From assembly GCF_003385395.1 (NCBI RefSeq), contig NZ_QNUG01000006.1:61983-125982 (forward strand): 64,000 nucleotides of DNA. Reading direction: 5' to 3'. This DNA is from Epilithonimonas hispanica (lineage in GTDB: Bacteria; Bacteroidota; Bacteroidia; Flavobacteriales; Weeksellaceae). Below the pieces are notes generated by a model. It did not search any database, was not told the DNA's origin, and worked only from the letters and a program-made list of their open reading frames with translations. Positions 27,667 to 35,593 of this stretch are shown in pieces (the first letter of the stretch is position 1; every line of letters starts with the position of its first letter). Made by a program: the position numbers and the translations under genes.

Positions 27667-27982
27667 TATCTTTTTATTTTTATTTAAGGAATTCACGAAC
27701 CTTGCGGTTTCATTTTTCAAATTTTAATGACGTAAATATAATAAAGATAAATTGTTTCAAATATAATCTTTGGGAATATCGAATTGCCAATGCGTGAGGG
27801 ATAGTAGAGGAAATCCTTTTCTGTTTACAAAACAGAAAAGATTGTAACGGATAGCCCGACCCAAGCTTTGGACTTAGCCTTGGAAAGGGACACGCCCAAA
27901 AACTGACAACCATCAACTGGAAACTATCAACTAATATTTGTATCTTTGCACCATTATTTTTCTCACTTAAAACGTTTATAGC
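27667..27982. other. intergenic interval between the DPP-IV gene and trhO
   Basis: 316 bases between divergent genes. It holds a TATATTTG box on the minus strand (27765-27758) for the peptidase, a GC-richer repeat-like block (27788-27905) and a TATCTTTG box (27941-27948) for trhO. Confidence 0.6.
27788..27905. repeat. candidate dispersed flavobacterial intergenic repeat with hairpin
   Basis: A block clearly different in composition from its surroundings. It contains a perfect 11-bp hairpin (CTTTTCTGTTT, 27816-27826, with complement 27830-27840), flanked by GGGATAG on the left and GGATAGCCCG on the right, and ends in GGGACACGCCC. I recall blocks with the same order of elements scattered in Flavobacteriia genomes, but cannot confirm this here. 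It has no open frame. Confidence 0.45.
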
Positions 27983-29344
27983 ATGCAACTGTATAACACC
28001 TTAAGCGCAGAAGAAAGAGCTCAACTTATTGATGAAGCTGGTAAGGAACGCCTTACATTGTCTTTCTATGCGTACGCCAAAATTGAAGATCCCAAAAAAT
28101 TTCGTGACGACTTATTTATAGCCTGGAACGCTCTTGACGCGTTGGGTCGTATTTATGTAGCGCACGAAGGAATTAATGCTCAGATGAGTGTTCCTGCGGA
28201 GAATTTTGATGCTTTTCGTGATACGCTGGAAGTTTATGATTTTATGAAAGGCATTCGCTTGAATGTGGCTGTTGAGCAGGATAATCACTCTTTTTTGAAA
28301 TTAACAATCAAGGTAAGAAACAAAATTGTTGCTGATGGTTTGAATGACGAAACTTTTGATGTGACCAATAAAGGAATTCACTTAAAAGCTCAGGAATTCA
28401 ATAATATGTTGGAAGACCCAAATACAATTGTAGTAGACTTCAGAAATCATTATGAAAGTGAAGTGGGGCATTTTGAAGGCGCCATTACACCGGATGTGGA
28501 GAATTTCCGTGAAAGTTTACCTATTATTAATGAGCAATTACAAGATTTCAAAGAAGATAAAAATCTGTTGATGTATTGTACAGGAGGAATTCGTTGTGAA
28601 AAGGCGAGTGCTTATTTCAAACATCAAGGTTTTAAAAATGTTTACCAGTTAGAAGGCGGAATTATTGAATATACACGTCAAATAAAAGAGGAAAACATTG
28701 AAAGTAAGTTTATTGGAAAAAATTTCGTTTTTGACCACCGTTTAGGAGAAAGAATTACGGATGATATTATTTCTCAGTGTCATCAATGCGGAAAGCCTTG
28801 TGATAATCATACAAACTGTGCGAATGATGCTTGTCATTTGTTGTTCATCCAATGTGATGAATGTAAAGCTAAGATGGAAAACTGTTGCTCAACAGAATGC
28901 CTGGAAACCATCCATTTGCCTTGGGAAGAACAGGTTGCAAGAAGAAAAGGATTGCAGGTTGGTAACAAAATTTTCCGAAAAGGCAAATCTGATGCGTTGA
29001 AGTTTAAACAATCCGGGGATTTGTCAACATTTACGTTGGCTAAAGCAACAGAGGCAAAAACAAAGGATGTCCGCCAAAAAATAAAAGTTAAAAAAACGTT
29101 GATTGGTAAAGCAGAACATTATTTTACCAAATCTAAAATTGCTCAGTTTTTAATTGAAAATAATGAGCTTGTTGTAGGTGATAAAGTCTTGATTTCTGGG
29201 CCAACAACTGGTGAGCAAGAAGTTACAATTACAGAACTTTTTGCAAATGGCGCTTCAACTGAAATAGCTAAAGTGGGTAATCAAGTTACTTTTGAGCTTC
29301 CTTTCAGAGTTCGTTTGTCCGATAAGTTGTATAAAATCTTATAA
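27983..29344 (+). CDS. trhO: oxygen-dependent tRNA uridine-34 hydroxylase TrhO with extra C-terminal domain
   Basis: 453 residues. TrhO (YceA family) hydroxylates U34 in tRNAs to ho5U using oxygen. Order: N-terminal acylphosphatase-like region (to ~105), rhodanese domain with catalytic C199 in MYCTGGIRCEKA, then a cysteine-rich block (C266, C269, C273, C279, C284, C291, C294, C301-302, C306). Residues ~372-453 are an added domain (KIAQFLIENNELVVGDKVLI...FRVRLSDKLYKI) that closely matches the C-terminus of the next gene product. E. coli YceA is about 100 residues shorter. trhP-like gene follows after 8 bases. Confidence 0.92.
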   Translation: MQLYNTLSAEERAQLIDEAGKERLTLSFYAYAKIEDPKKFRDDLFIAWNALDALGRIYVAHEGINAQMSVPAENFDAFRDTLEVYDFMKGIRLNVAVEQDNHSFLKLTIKVRNKIVADGLNDETFDVTNKGIHLKAQEFNNMLEDPNTIVVDFRNHYESEVGHFEGAITPDVENFRESLPIINEQLQDFKEDKNLLMYCTGGIRCEKASAYFKHQGFKNVYQLEGGIIEYTRQIKEENIESKFIGKNFVFDHRLGERITDDIISQCHQCGKPCDNHTNCANDACHLLFIQCDECKAKMENCCSTECLETIHLPWEEQVARRKGLQVGNKIFRKGKSDALKFKQSGDLSTFTLAKATEAKTKDVRQKIKVKKTLIGKAEHYFTKSKIAQFLIENNELVVGDKVLISGPTTGEQEVTITELFANGASTEIAKVGNQVTFELPFRVRLSDKLYKIL

Positions 29345-29352
29345 GATTTAAG

Positions 29353-30597
29353 ATGACAAACAGTGGTAGAATAGAGTTGATGGCGCCAGCAGGCGATTTT
29401 ACATCAATGCAAGCGGCTTTGGATAATGGTGCAGATTCCATTTATTTTGGTGTAGAACAACTGAATATGCGTGCTAGAGCATCAATGAACTTCACCATTG
29501 ATGATTTACAAGAAATAAATAAACGTTGCTCAGAAAAAGGAGTGAGAACCTATCTTACACTCAATACAATTATATACGATCACGATTTATCTATTATAAA
29601 AACACTTCTTGATAAAGCAAAAGAGGCTAATATTACAGCAGTCATTGCGATGGATCAAGCGGTAATTTCTTACGCGAGACAAATCGGGATGGAGGTTCAT
29701 ATTTCTACACAAATCAATATCACAAATATTGAAACAGTAAAATTCTATGCACTTTTTGCCGACACAATGGTTATGAGTCGCGAATTGAGTATTACCCAAA
29801 TCAAAAAAATATGTGACCAGATTATAAAAGATGATATAAGAGGGCCATCTGGGAATTTGGTTGAGATTGAGATTTTTGGTCATGGAGCTCTTTGTATGGC
29901 TGTTTCGGGTAAATGTTATTTGAGTTTGCACTCAGCCAACTCTTCTGCTAATAGAGGAGCTTGCAAACAAAATTGTAGAAAAAAATATACGGTCATCGAT
30001 CAGAAAACAGGTTTTGAAATAGAACTTGATAATGAGTATATGATGTCACCAAAAGATCTTTGTACGATCAGTTTTCTTGATCAGATCATAGATTCGGGTG
30101 TGAAAGTTCTAAAAATCGAAGGACGCGGACGTGCTCCTGAATATGTTGCGACAGTTGTAAAAGCTTATAGAGATGCAATTGATGCTATTTCAGAAAAGAC
30201 TTTTTCTCAGGAAAAAGTTACAGAATGGATGTCTAGGCTGGAAACAGTTTATAATAGAGGTTTTTGGAGCGGATATTATCTTGGTCAGGAATTAGGTGAA
30301 TGGTCTGACAATTCCGGCTCTAGTGCTATTCAAAAGAAAGTTTACGTTGGGAAAGGTCGTCATTTTTATCCAAAATCTAATATTGCAGAATTTCTTATAG
30401 AAGCTTATGATTTGACTGTGGGAGATAAAGTTTTGATTCAAGGTCCTACAACAGGTTCACAAGAAATGATTATTGAAGCCATGCAAGTTGACGAAAAGCC
30501 AGAAGCTAACAAAGCTTCTAAATCTGATGTAATTACAATCAAGACAGATTTCCGTGTTCGTCCTTCTGATAGATTGTATAAAATAGTTCAAGCTTAA
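29353..30597 (+). CDS. trhP: U32-family tRNA hydroxylation protein, TrhP/YegQ-like
   Basis: 414 residues of the peptidase U32 family. Members of this branch (YegQ/TrhP) make ho5U34 in tRNA by a prephenate-dependent, oxygen-independent route and hold an iron-sulfur cluster. The N-terminal barrel begins IELMAPAGDFTSMQAALDNG; the conserved cysteines are C181, C188 (LCMAVSGKC) and C204, C208 (ACKQNC). The C-terminal domain (~328-412) carries NIAEFLIEAYDLTVGDKVLI and FRVRPSDRLYKI. It lies between trhO and a ferredoxin gene. RlhA is another U32 protein, but is longer. Confidence 0.87.
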   Translation: MTNSGRIELMAPAGDFTSMQAALDNGADSIYFGVEQLNMRARASMNFTIDDLQEINKRCSEKGVRTYLTLNTIIYDHDLSIIKTLLDKAKEANITAVIAMDQAVISYARQIGMEVHISTQINITNIETVKFYALFADTMVMSRELSITQIKKICDQIIKDDIRGPSGNLVEIEIFGHGALCMAVSGKCYLSLHSANSSANRGACKQNCRKKYTVIDQKTGFEIELDNEYMMSPKDLCTISFLDQIIDSGVKVLKIEGRGRAPEYVATVVKAYRDAIDAISEKTFSQEKVTEWMSRLETVYNRGFWSGYYLGQELGEWSDNSGSSAIQKKVYVGKGRHFYPKSNIAEFLIEAYDLTVGDKVLIQGPTTGSQEMIIEAMQVDEKPEANKASKSDVITIKTDFRVRPSDRLYKIVQA

Positions 30598-30633
30598 TAA
30601 AGAATTTTTTCTATTATATTTTGATTCCTAAAG

Positions 30634-30864
30634 ATGGTAATTGTAACACTTCAGCGAGATAAATGTATCGGTTGCAACTATTGTGAAGAGTTCGCGCCAG
30701 AGTTTTTTAGGATGTCTAAAAAAGATGGTAAATCAGTATTGTTGAGATCGATTGATAAAAAAGGCTTTTACACGATTAAAACGCCACAACATGAGTCTTT
30801 TGAACCATGCGATAGAGCATCTAAAGCTTGTCCTGTGAATATCATTTCAGTTAAAGAAATTTAG
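30634..30864 (+). CDS. ferredoxin, single 4Fe-4S type
   Basis: 76 residues. Cysteines C11, C14, C17 (CIGCNYC) and C66 followed by Pro (CP) fit a CxxCxxC...CP 4Fe-4S site; C59 is an additional conserved-looking cysteine. It is a small soluble electron carrier. Placed 36 bases after the U32 gene and one base before the cyclo-ligase gene, it may supply electrons to the iron-sulfur tRNA hydroxylation enzyme, but that is only a positional inference. Confidence 0.88.
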   Translation: MVIVTLQRDKCIGCNYCEEFAPEFFRMSKKDGKSVLLRSIDKKGFYTIKTPQHESFEPCDRASKACPVNIISVKEI

Positions 30865-30865
30865 G

Positions 30866-31447
30866 ATGAATTTTAGTCTTACAAAAAAGGAACTTCGAAC
30901 GATTTATAAAGAGAAAAGAATGGCTTTATCACAAGATGAGGTCCATTTTTTATCTGAAAAAATCTATGAACGATTTGTTTTACAATTTAATGTTATTGAA
31001 AATCAAAAAGTTAACATTTTTTTACCGATTCAAAAATTCAATGAAGTAAATACTCAGATTTTTATTGATTATTTTTTTAATAATAAAATTCGGGTTTTTG
31101 TTCCGAAAATTCAAAATGAAAAATTGATTTCTGTAGAGGTTTTTCCAGATTCAGAATATGAAATTAATAGTTGGGGAATCAAAGAGCCGATTTCTGATGT
31201 CGATTCAAATGTCGATTTAGATTATGTTTTGACGCCTTTGTTATATTGTGATAGATCTGGAAATAGAATTGGATATGGAAAAGGGTTCTATGATTCTTTT
31301 TTTTCTGGGAATTATAAAATTAATAATAAAATCGGATTAAATTTCTTCTCTCCAAAAGAAGATGTCTCCGATGTTTTTGAACTAGATTTGCCTTTAGATG
31401 GTTTAATTACCCCCTATGAATATTGTGGTTTTAATTTAAATCATTGA
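30866..31447 (+). CDS. 5-formyltetrahydrofolate cyclo-ligase
   Basis: 193 residues. Converts 5-formyl-THF to 5,10-methenyl-THF with ATP. The N-terminal basic helix LTKKELRTIYKEKRMALSQ and the signature RSGNRIGYGKGFYDSFF are typical of the family (MTHFS/YgfA). Its start codon follows the ferredoxin stop by one base, so it is the last gene of the trhO unit. Confidence 0.92.
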   Translation: MNFSLTKKELRTIYKEKRMALSQDEVHFLSEKIYERFVLQFNVIENQKVNIFLPIQKFNEVNTQIFIDYFFNNKIRVFVPKIQNEKLISVEVFPDSEYEINSWGIKEPISDVDSNVDLDYVLTPLLYCDRSGNRIGYGKGFYDSFFSGNYKINNKIGLNFFSPKEDVSDVFELDLPLDGLITPYEYCGFNLNH

Positions 31448-31525
31448 AAATCAATATTGTTAATTTGTAAAAATGTTTACAATGAGATTACAAAGTATTT
31501 ATTGGTGATTTTTATCAGACCGTTC

Positions 31526-31533
31526 TACCTTTG
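31526..31533 (+). promoter_or_regulatory. -7 box of heptad-repeat lipoprotein 1
   Basis: TACCTTTG, with a TTG 21 bases upstream; leaves a leader of about 55 bases before the ATG. Confidence 0.5.
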
Positions 31534-31594
31534 TCTTGTAATTATAACACGATAATTCACAAACAACAATATTAATAATTTAAATTTTTAGAAA

Positions 31595-31831
31595 ATGAAA
31601 AAGTCATTATTTGTAGCTGCTATTGCTGCTATCGCTCTTGTAGCTTGTAAGAAAACTGATAACGTAGAAGCTGCTGCTGTTGATTCTGTTGACGCTAATG
31701 CTGATTCTGCTGTTGCAGCAATCGATTCTACTGCAACTGCTACAGTTGATTCTGTAAAAGCTACAGCTGATTCTGCTAAAGCAGAAGTAAAAGCTGACGA
31801 GAAAGCTGCTAAAGAAGAAATCAAAAAATAA
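31595..31831 (+). CDS. small Ala-rich heptad-repeat lipoprotein 1
   Basis: 78 residues. Lipoprotein signal MKKSLFVAAIAAIALVAC with lipidated Cys at 18. The mature part is almost only Ala, Asp, Ser, Val, Lys and Thr, with Asp-Ser recurring about every seven residues (DSVDANA, DSAVAAI, DSTATATV, DSVKATA, DSAKAEV) and ending in EEIKK. This predicts one long amphipathic helix, as in Lpp-type lipoproteins. Alanine is mostly encoded by GCT, a sign of high expression. A paralogue lies at 33711. I know no named family; a structural role in the envelope is inferred. Confidence 0.8.
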   Translation: MKKSLFVAAIAAIALVACKKTDNVEAAAVDSVDANADSAVAAIDSTATATVDSVKATADSAKAEVKADEKAAKEEIKK

Positions 31832-31854
31832 TTAAATCCCAGATTTAATTAAAA

Positions 31855-31886
31855 CAAAACCCGCTATAGAGCGGGTTTTGTTGTTT
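31855..31886. terminator. bidirectional terminator between lipoprotein 1 and the lipoprotein/regulator pair
   Basis: CAAAACCCGCT / AGCGGGTTTTG, four-base loop, T-rich on both strands; it overlaps the stop codon of the minus-strand lipoprotein. Confidence 0.85.
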
Positions 31887-32460
31887 TTATAGTATCAGAA
31901 TCTTTCTTGTAGAAATTTGAGAAATAGAATTTGAATTCTTTTTGGAATTTTACAGGAGAAGCTTTCAACATATATTGCGCTTTTCTATTAACAGTCGTGA
32001 TATACGTTCTTTTATTGTCATAATATTCGACATCAAAATTGGCAAAATCCAATGTGTCTTTGTCTATAACAGATTTTGAAGTTGTTAGATTATTCACTTT
32101 GGCAAACCTCACTTTCAAACTATCCATTTCTTTTAACAAAGGCTTCAGATTATTAGAATCTTTTGTCAGAAAATGGGCTTGCATTTGCGTGTAAATTACT
32201 GAATCTATTTCTGTGTCTTTGTTTCCCGAAGTGTAAAGCGTGGATAAATCAAGCAAATCCTGAACTTTTTGAGATGTAATTACATTGGTTGCCTGCAAAC
32301 TATCCAGTTTTGTTTTGGAATAACTTACATTGTTGTTAGCATTTCTAATTGTTTCCAAAGAGTTCTCTTCGCCTTCATACTTTTTGTTGCAGGAAATAAA
32401 TCCTAAGATGATCATTGATAGAGATAAAACCCACCAATAAAATTTATTTTGATTTTTCAT
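31864..32460 (-). CDS. lipoprotein of unknown function
   Basis: 198 residues. Signal with lipobox IILGFISCNKK (Cys 24). The mature part is helical and charged, without a recognisable domain (NNNVSYSKTKLDSLQ, FDVEYYDNKRTYITTVNRK). Its start overlaps the 3' end of the upstream gene by 17 bases, so the two are translationally coupled and probably act together: one in the inner membrane with a periplasmic domain, this one lipid-anchored. Confidence 0.7.
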   Translation of the reverse strand: MKNQNKFYWWVLSLSMIILGFISCNKKYEGEENSLETIRNANNNVSYSKTKLDSLQATNVITSQKVQDLLDLSTLYTSGNKDTEIDSVIYTQMQAHFLTKDSNNLKPLLKEMDSLKVRFAKVNNLTTSKSVIDKDTLDFANFDVEYYDNKRTYITTVNRKAQYMLKASPVKFQKEFKFYFSNFYKKDSDTIKTTKPAL

Positions 32461-33541
32461 CGTCTGTGATTTTGAATCTAATCATTACTATTTTTCCATT
32501 TTTCATTTGAGAATCAATCACTTCCAGCTTTTCCAAAGAAGTTGTCGGAAGCGTAACCAGCGAGATGTATTTCTGTTTATCTAAGGTCTCAATGCCATAG
32601 ATATCACTATCAACCACTTGGTAAATAAGTGCGTTGTCGCTGATGAGTCGATTTAGTTCACTCGTTTTTTTCTTAAAATCTATGATTGATTTTGAATAAT
32701 AATATAACTGAATAGCATAATCGTTCGGTTTCAATTCTATGTTTTCTGATTCAGGAGCATTCGTGAGATCTCTAGTAACAACATCTGTCCTGTAGAAAGG
32801 AGAAGAAATTACCATTTTTAAACTTTTACTTTTTGTCTCGTAAACAAAAGGCGAATTTGGTTTTACCTTGAAAAGAATAGGAGACTCATTTTCTCTAATG
32901 ATTTTCACATCCAGCTCTCCTTTTATAGATGAGTTTCTATCTGCATCAGTAAAAGCATAAGTGTATTTTTTATAGAAGAGATTGTCATAAAAAATCAATA
33001 CAAGAACTACAGCAAATAAAAATGCCGAAATTCCTAACCAAAGATATCCTCTGAGAAAACTCTGCTTTTCACTTTTAAAATTAATATTTTGATTGATTTC
33101 ATCAAAAGCTTGATTGTCTATAGAAACAAGAGGTTTTGTAATTTTTTCTGAAAGATTGCTTTCTTCAATTTTTATAATTTCAGAAACTTGTGATTCGGTT
33201 TCAATAGTAGTTTTAGGTTCAATTACAGCTCTTTGTTCAGTTGTAATTATAGGGTTTTTCTTTTTAAAGTCAGACCAAGAACTGTATCCAGAATAGACAG
33301 CTAGAATATTAAGCATATCGATTCGCGGGATTTTTTCCTGAGAATTATTTTTGAAGTAAGTATAAAAAGTTTTCTCACTTATATTTCCTTTAGCCTTTTG
33401 TCTCAAATCTTCTTGGAAATAAATAATATCTATTCCTTTCCATTTGGAAATATCATCATATGCTGGGGAATGCGTTTCAAGATATTTGTCCTGAACAGCC
33501 TTTTTTAAGGATTGAAAATGTAAAAATTCGGTATCGCTCAA
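32444..33541 (-). CDS. membrane-anchored protein with cytoplasmic helical, regulator-like N-terminus
   Basis: 365 residues in three parts: an N-terminal domain (1-95) with SKWKGIDIIYFQEDLRQK, ISEKTFYTYFKNN and IPRIDMLNILAVYSGYSSW, which resembles a helix-turn-helix-like module; a polar linker; one membrane segment at ~170-187 (YLWLGISAFLFAVVLVLIFY); and a C-terminal beta-rich periplasmic domain. The build is that of a one-component transmembrane sensor. The DNA-binding role is inferred from shape only. It has a full consensus promoter and is divergent from heptad-repeat lipoprotein 2. Confidence 0.65.
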   Translation of the reverse strand: MSDTEFLHFQSLKKAVQDKYLETHSPAYDDISKWKGIDIIYFQEDLRQKAKGNISEKTFYTYFKNNSQEKIPRIDMLNILAVYSGYSSWSDFKKKNPIITTEQRAVIEPKTTIETESQVSEIIKIEESNLSEKITKPLVSIDNQAFDEINQNINFKSEKQSFLRGYLWLGISAFLFAVVLVLIFYDNLFYKKYTYAFTDADRNSSIKGELDVKIIRENESPILFKVKPNSPFVYETKSKSLKMVISSPFYRTDVVTRDLTNAPESENIELKPNDYAIQLYYYSKSIIDFKKKTSELNRLISDNALIYQVVDSDIYGIETLDKQKYISLVTLPTTSLEKLEVIDSQMKNGKIVMIRFKITDDEKSK

Positions 33542-33602
33542 AATTCTGTTTTATTCTTAATTCGTTGATTTACAGTATTTGTTATTTGTAAATCGTGTTT
33601 TA

Positions 33603-33633
33603 CAAATATATTACAATTAATTTTCAAAACAAA
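33603..33633 (-). promoter_or_regulatory. promoter of the membrane-anchored regulator-like gene
   Basis: On the minus strand TTTG (33633-33630), 19-base spacer, TATATTTG (33610-33603): full consensus. It is divergent from, and 38 bases away from, the -7 box of lipoprotein 2. Confidence 0.75.
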
Positions 33634-33648
33634 AATTTTTTCTCGTTA

Positions 33649-33656
33649 TAATTTTG
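33649..33656 (+). promoter_or_regulatory. -7 box of heptad-repeat lipoprotein 2
   Basis: TAATTTTG; leader of about 48 bases. No clear -33 element, which may indicate dependence on an activator. Confidence 0.5.
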
Positions 33657-33710
33657 TGCCGTTCAAATAAGGACAATCTATTAACTAACAATTTAAATTT
33701 TTTTATTATT

Positions 33711-33923
33711 ATGAAAAAGTCATTATTCGTAGCTGCTATCGCTGCTGTTGCTCTTGTAGCTTGTAAAAAAACTGAAACTGTAGATACTGCTGCTGCTGAT
33801 TCTACTGCTACTGATTCAGCTGTTGCTGTAGTTGATTCAGCTGCTACTGCTGGTGTTGATTCTGTTAAAGCTGCTGCTGATTCAGCTGTTGCTAAAGTAG
33901 ACTCTGCTGCTGCTAAAAAATAA
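33711..33923 (+). CDS. small Ala-rich heptad-repeat lipoprotein 2
   Basis: 70 residues. The signal differs from lipoprotein 1 only by one residue (MKKSLFVAAIAAVALVAC). The mature part again repeats Asp-Ser about every seven residues (DSAVAVV, DSAATAGV, DSVKAAA, DSAVAKV) and ends in DSAAAKK. The start is the ATG that gives the signal peptide; an earlier in-frame start overlaps the promoter region. The two genes share even the bases just before the ATG (ATTTAAATTTTT), pointing to a local duplication. Confidence 0.8.
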   Translation: MKKSLFVAAIAAVALVACKKTETVDTAAADSTATDSAVAVVDSAATAGVDSVKAAADSAVAKVDSAAAKK

Positions 33924-33945
33924 TCTTAACCCAGTTAAGAATTTG

Positions 33946-33978
33946 AAACCGTTTCTTTCGAGAAGCGGTTTTTTTTAT
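33946..33978 (+). terminator. terminator of lipoprotein 2
   Basis: AAACCGTTTCT / AGAAGCGGTTT with TTCG tetraloop, then eight T. Confidence 0.85.
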
Positions 33979-34745
33979 TTCTCTAATTTCTGTCTTAGGA
34001 TTTCATAACAAATAATCGCTGCGGCATTGCTTAGATTTAGAGAGTCTATTGTTCCTGACATTGGAATTAAAACATTTTCTCCTTTTCCTTTCCAAAAATC
34101 ACTTAAGCCAGAATGTTCAGTTCCAAATAAAATAGCAGACTTGGTTTTCAAATTCTTCTCTTGAATATTTCTCGCATCATCACTCATAAAAGTGGTGAAG
34201 ATATTATAATCATTGATTTTAAGGAATTCTAAAGTTTCCTCGTTGGAAGCTTGAAAGATATTCATTCCGAATAAGCAACCTACGCTTGAACGAATCACAT
34301 TTGGATTATAGAAATCTGTTCTTGGGTCTGTCATAATCAAAGCGTTGATTCCGAAAGCTTCACAACTTCTTAAGATTGCACCAAGATTTCCCGGTTTTTC
34401 TACACTTTCTAAAATGATGATTGCAGAATCTTGTTTTGGTTTGAACTCGTCAAGATTTCTTTGTTCTAATTTGTAAATCCCGATAATCCCTTCCGTTGTT
34501 CCACGATAAGCGATTTTTTCATAAAGTTTTTCGGAAACAAAATGAATTTTAGAATCTGGTAATTTTCCGTTGAAAATGCTTTCGCAGATATAATATTCTT
34601 CTGGCTGATTCCCGAAATGTAATGCTCTTTCGTTTTCCTGTTGACCTTCTACGATGAAAACGCCAGCTTTTCTTCTGTCTTGATTTTTGGATAGAAGTCT
34701 TGTCAGTCTTTTGATTTTTTCGTTTTGAAGGCTTTCTATGAGCAT
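33975..34745 (-). CDS. TrmH/SpoU-family RNA 2'-O-methyltransferase
   Basis: 256 residues. An N-terminal RNA-binding domain (SpoU_sub_bind; FIVEGQQENERALHF) is followed by the knotted SPOUT domain with motif 1 ESVEKPGNLGAILRSCEAFG, motif 2 AILFGTEHSGLS and motif 3 IPMSGTIDSLNLSNAAAI. It uses SAM to methylate a ribose in rRNA or tRNA; the exact target cannot be read from sequence. Alone on the minus strand, divergent from lptB. Confidence 0.92.
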   Translation of the reverse strand: MLIESLQNEKIKRLTRLLSKNQDRRKAGVFIVEGQQENERALHFGNQPEEYYICESIFNGKLPDSKIHFVSEKLYEKIAYRGTTEGIIGIYKLEQRNLDEFKPKQDSAIIILESVEKPGNLGAILRSCEAFGINALIMTDPRTDFYNPNVIRSSVGCLFGMNIFQASNEETLEFLKINDYNIFTTFMSDDARNIQEKNLKTKSAILFGTEHSGLSDFWKGKGENVLIPMSGTIDSLNLSNAAAIICYEILRQKLEK

Positions 34746-34837
34746 TTTAAGATTTTTGCAAAGATAATAAATTGTAAAAGTTTAACTTCCATCTTCTGAC
34801 ATCTGTCTTCCAACAAAAAAATATATATCTTTGTTTT

Positions 34838-35566
34838 ATGATTTTACGAGGAGAAAATTTAATCAAGGAATACGGACCGAAAAAGGTGGTGAAAGGCGTG
34901 TCATTGGAGGTTCAGCAAGGAGAAATTGTTGGACTTTTGGGACCAAATGGAGCAGGGAAAACGACTTCTTTCTATATGATTGTAGGATTGGTGAAGCCAA
35001 CTTTGGGCAATGTTTTTCTGGATAAGCAAAATATTACGAAAGATGCGATGTACAAACGTGCGCAGAACGGAATTGGGTATCTTGCACAGGAAGCATCAGT
35101 TTTCAGAAAGTTGTCTGTTGAAGATAATATCTTGGGTGTTTTGCAATTGACGAAGCTTTCCAAAAAAGAACAGCAGAAAAAATGTGATGAATTGATTGAA
35201 GAATTTCATTTGGAGCACGTTCGTAAAAACAGAGGTGATTTGCTTTCCGGAGGTGAAAGGCGTAGAACCGAAATCGCTCGTTGTTTGGCTACAAGTCCTA
35301 ATTTTATTCTTTTGGATGAACCTTTTGCAGGAGTTGACCCGATTGCGGTGGAAGATATTCAGAAAATTGTAAGGTCTTTGGTTGAGAAGAATATTGGAAT
35401 TCTGATTACCGACCACAACGTTCAGCAGACTTTGGCAATTACAAACAAAACTTACATTATGTTCGAAGGGAAAATCCTGAAAGAAGGTCTTCCTGAAGAT
35501 TTGGCAAACGACCCAGATGTAAGGAAAGCTTATCTTGGAGAGAATTTTCGGTTTGAGAAGATATAA
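34838..35566 (+). CDS. lptB: LPS export ABC transporter ATPase LptB
   Basis: 242 residues. Cytoplasmic ATPase of the LptB2FG complex that extracts LPS from the inner membrane. Walker [11 protein letters not shown]-loop [16 protein letters not shown] (family-specific), signature LSGGERRR, Walker [14 protein letters not shown] and H-loop ITDHNVQQT are intact. The neighbouring lptA/lptC genes usual in Proteobacteria are absent, as in most Bacteroidota. The next gene starts 27 bases later and is unrelated by sequence. Confidence 0.94.
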   Translation: MILRGENLIKEYGPKKVVKGVSLEVQQGEIVGLLGPNGAGKTTSFYMIVGLVKPTLGNVFLDKQNITKDAMYKRAQNGIGYLAQEASVFRKLSVEDNILGVLQLTKLSKKEQQKKCDELIEEFHLEHVRKNRGDLLSGGERRRTEIARCLATSPNFILLDEPFAGVDPIAVEDIQKIVRSLVEKNIGILITDHNVQQTLAITNKTYIMFEGKILKEGLPEDLANDPDVRKAYLGENFRFEKI

Positions 35567-35593
35567 ATGGATGGAATTATATAGATATTAATT

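Noticed and set aside
31465..31482. TTGTAAA-N4-TTTACAA hairpin after the cyclo-ligase gene as a terminator
   Set aside because: No T tract follows on either strand; it may be a weak regulatory repeat but cannot be supported as a terminator.
31588..31824. Long Ala/Ser/Thr-rich open frame on the minus strand across lipoprotein 1
   Set aside because: It is the complement of GCT/TCT-rich codons of the heptad-repeat lipoprotein, lacks a promoter and has no signal sequence.
31595..33923. Ala/Asp/Ser repeats read as a low-complexity or CRISPR-like array
   Set aside because: Repeats are in-frame codon repeats of a lipoprotein, without constant repeat-spacer structure. No CRISPR array is present in the window.
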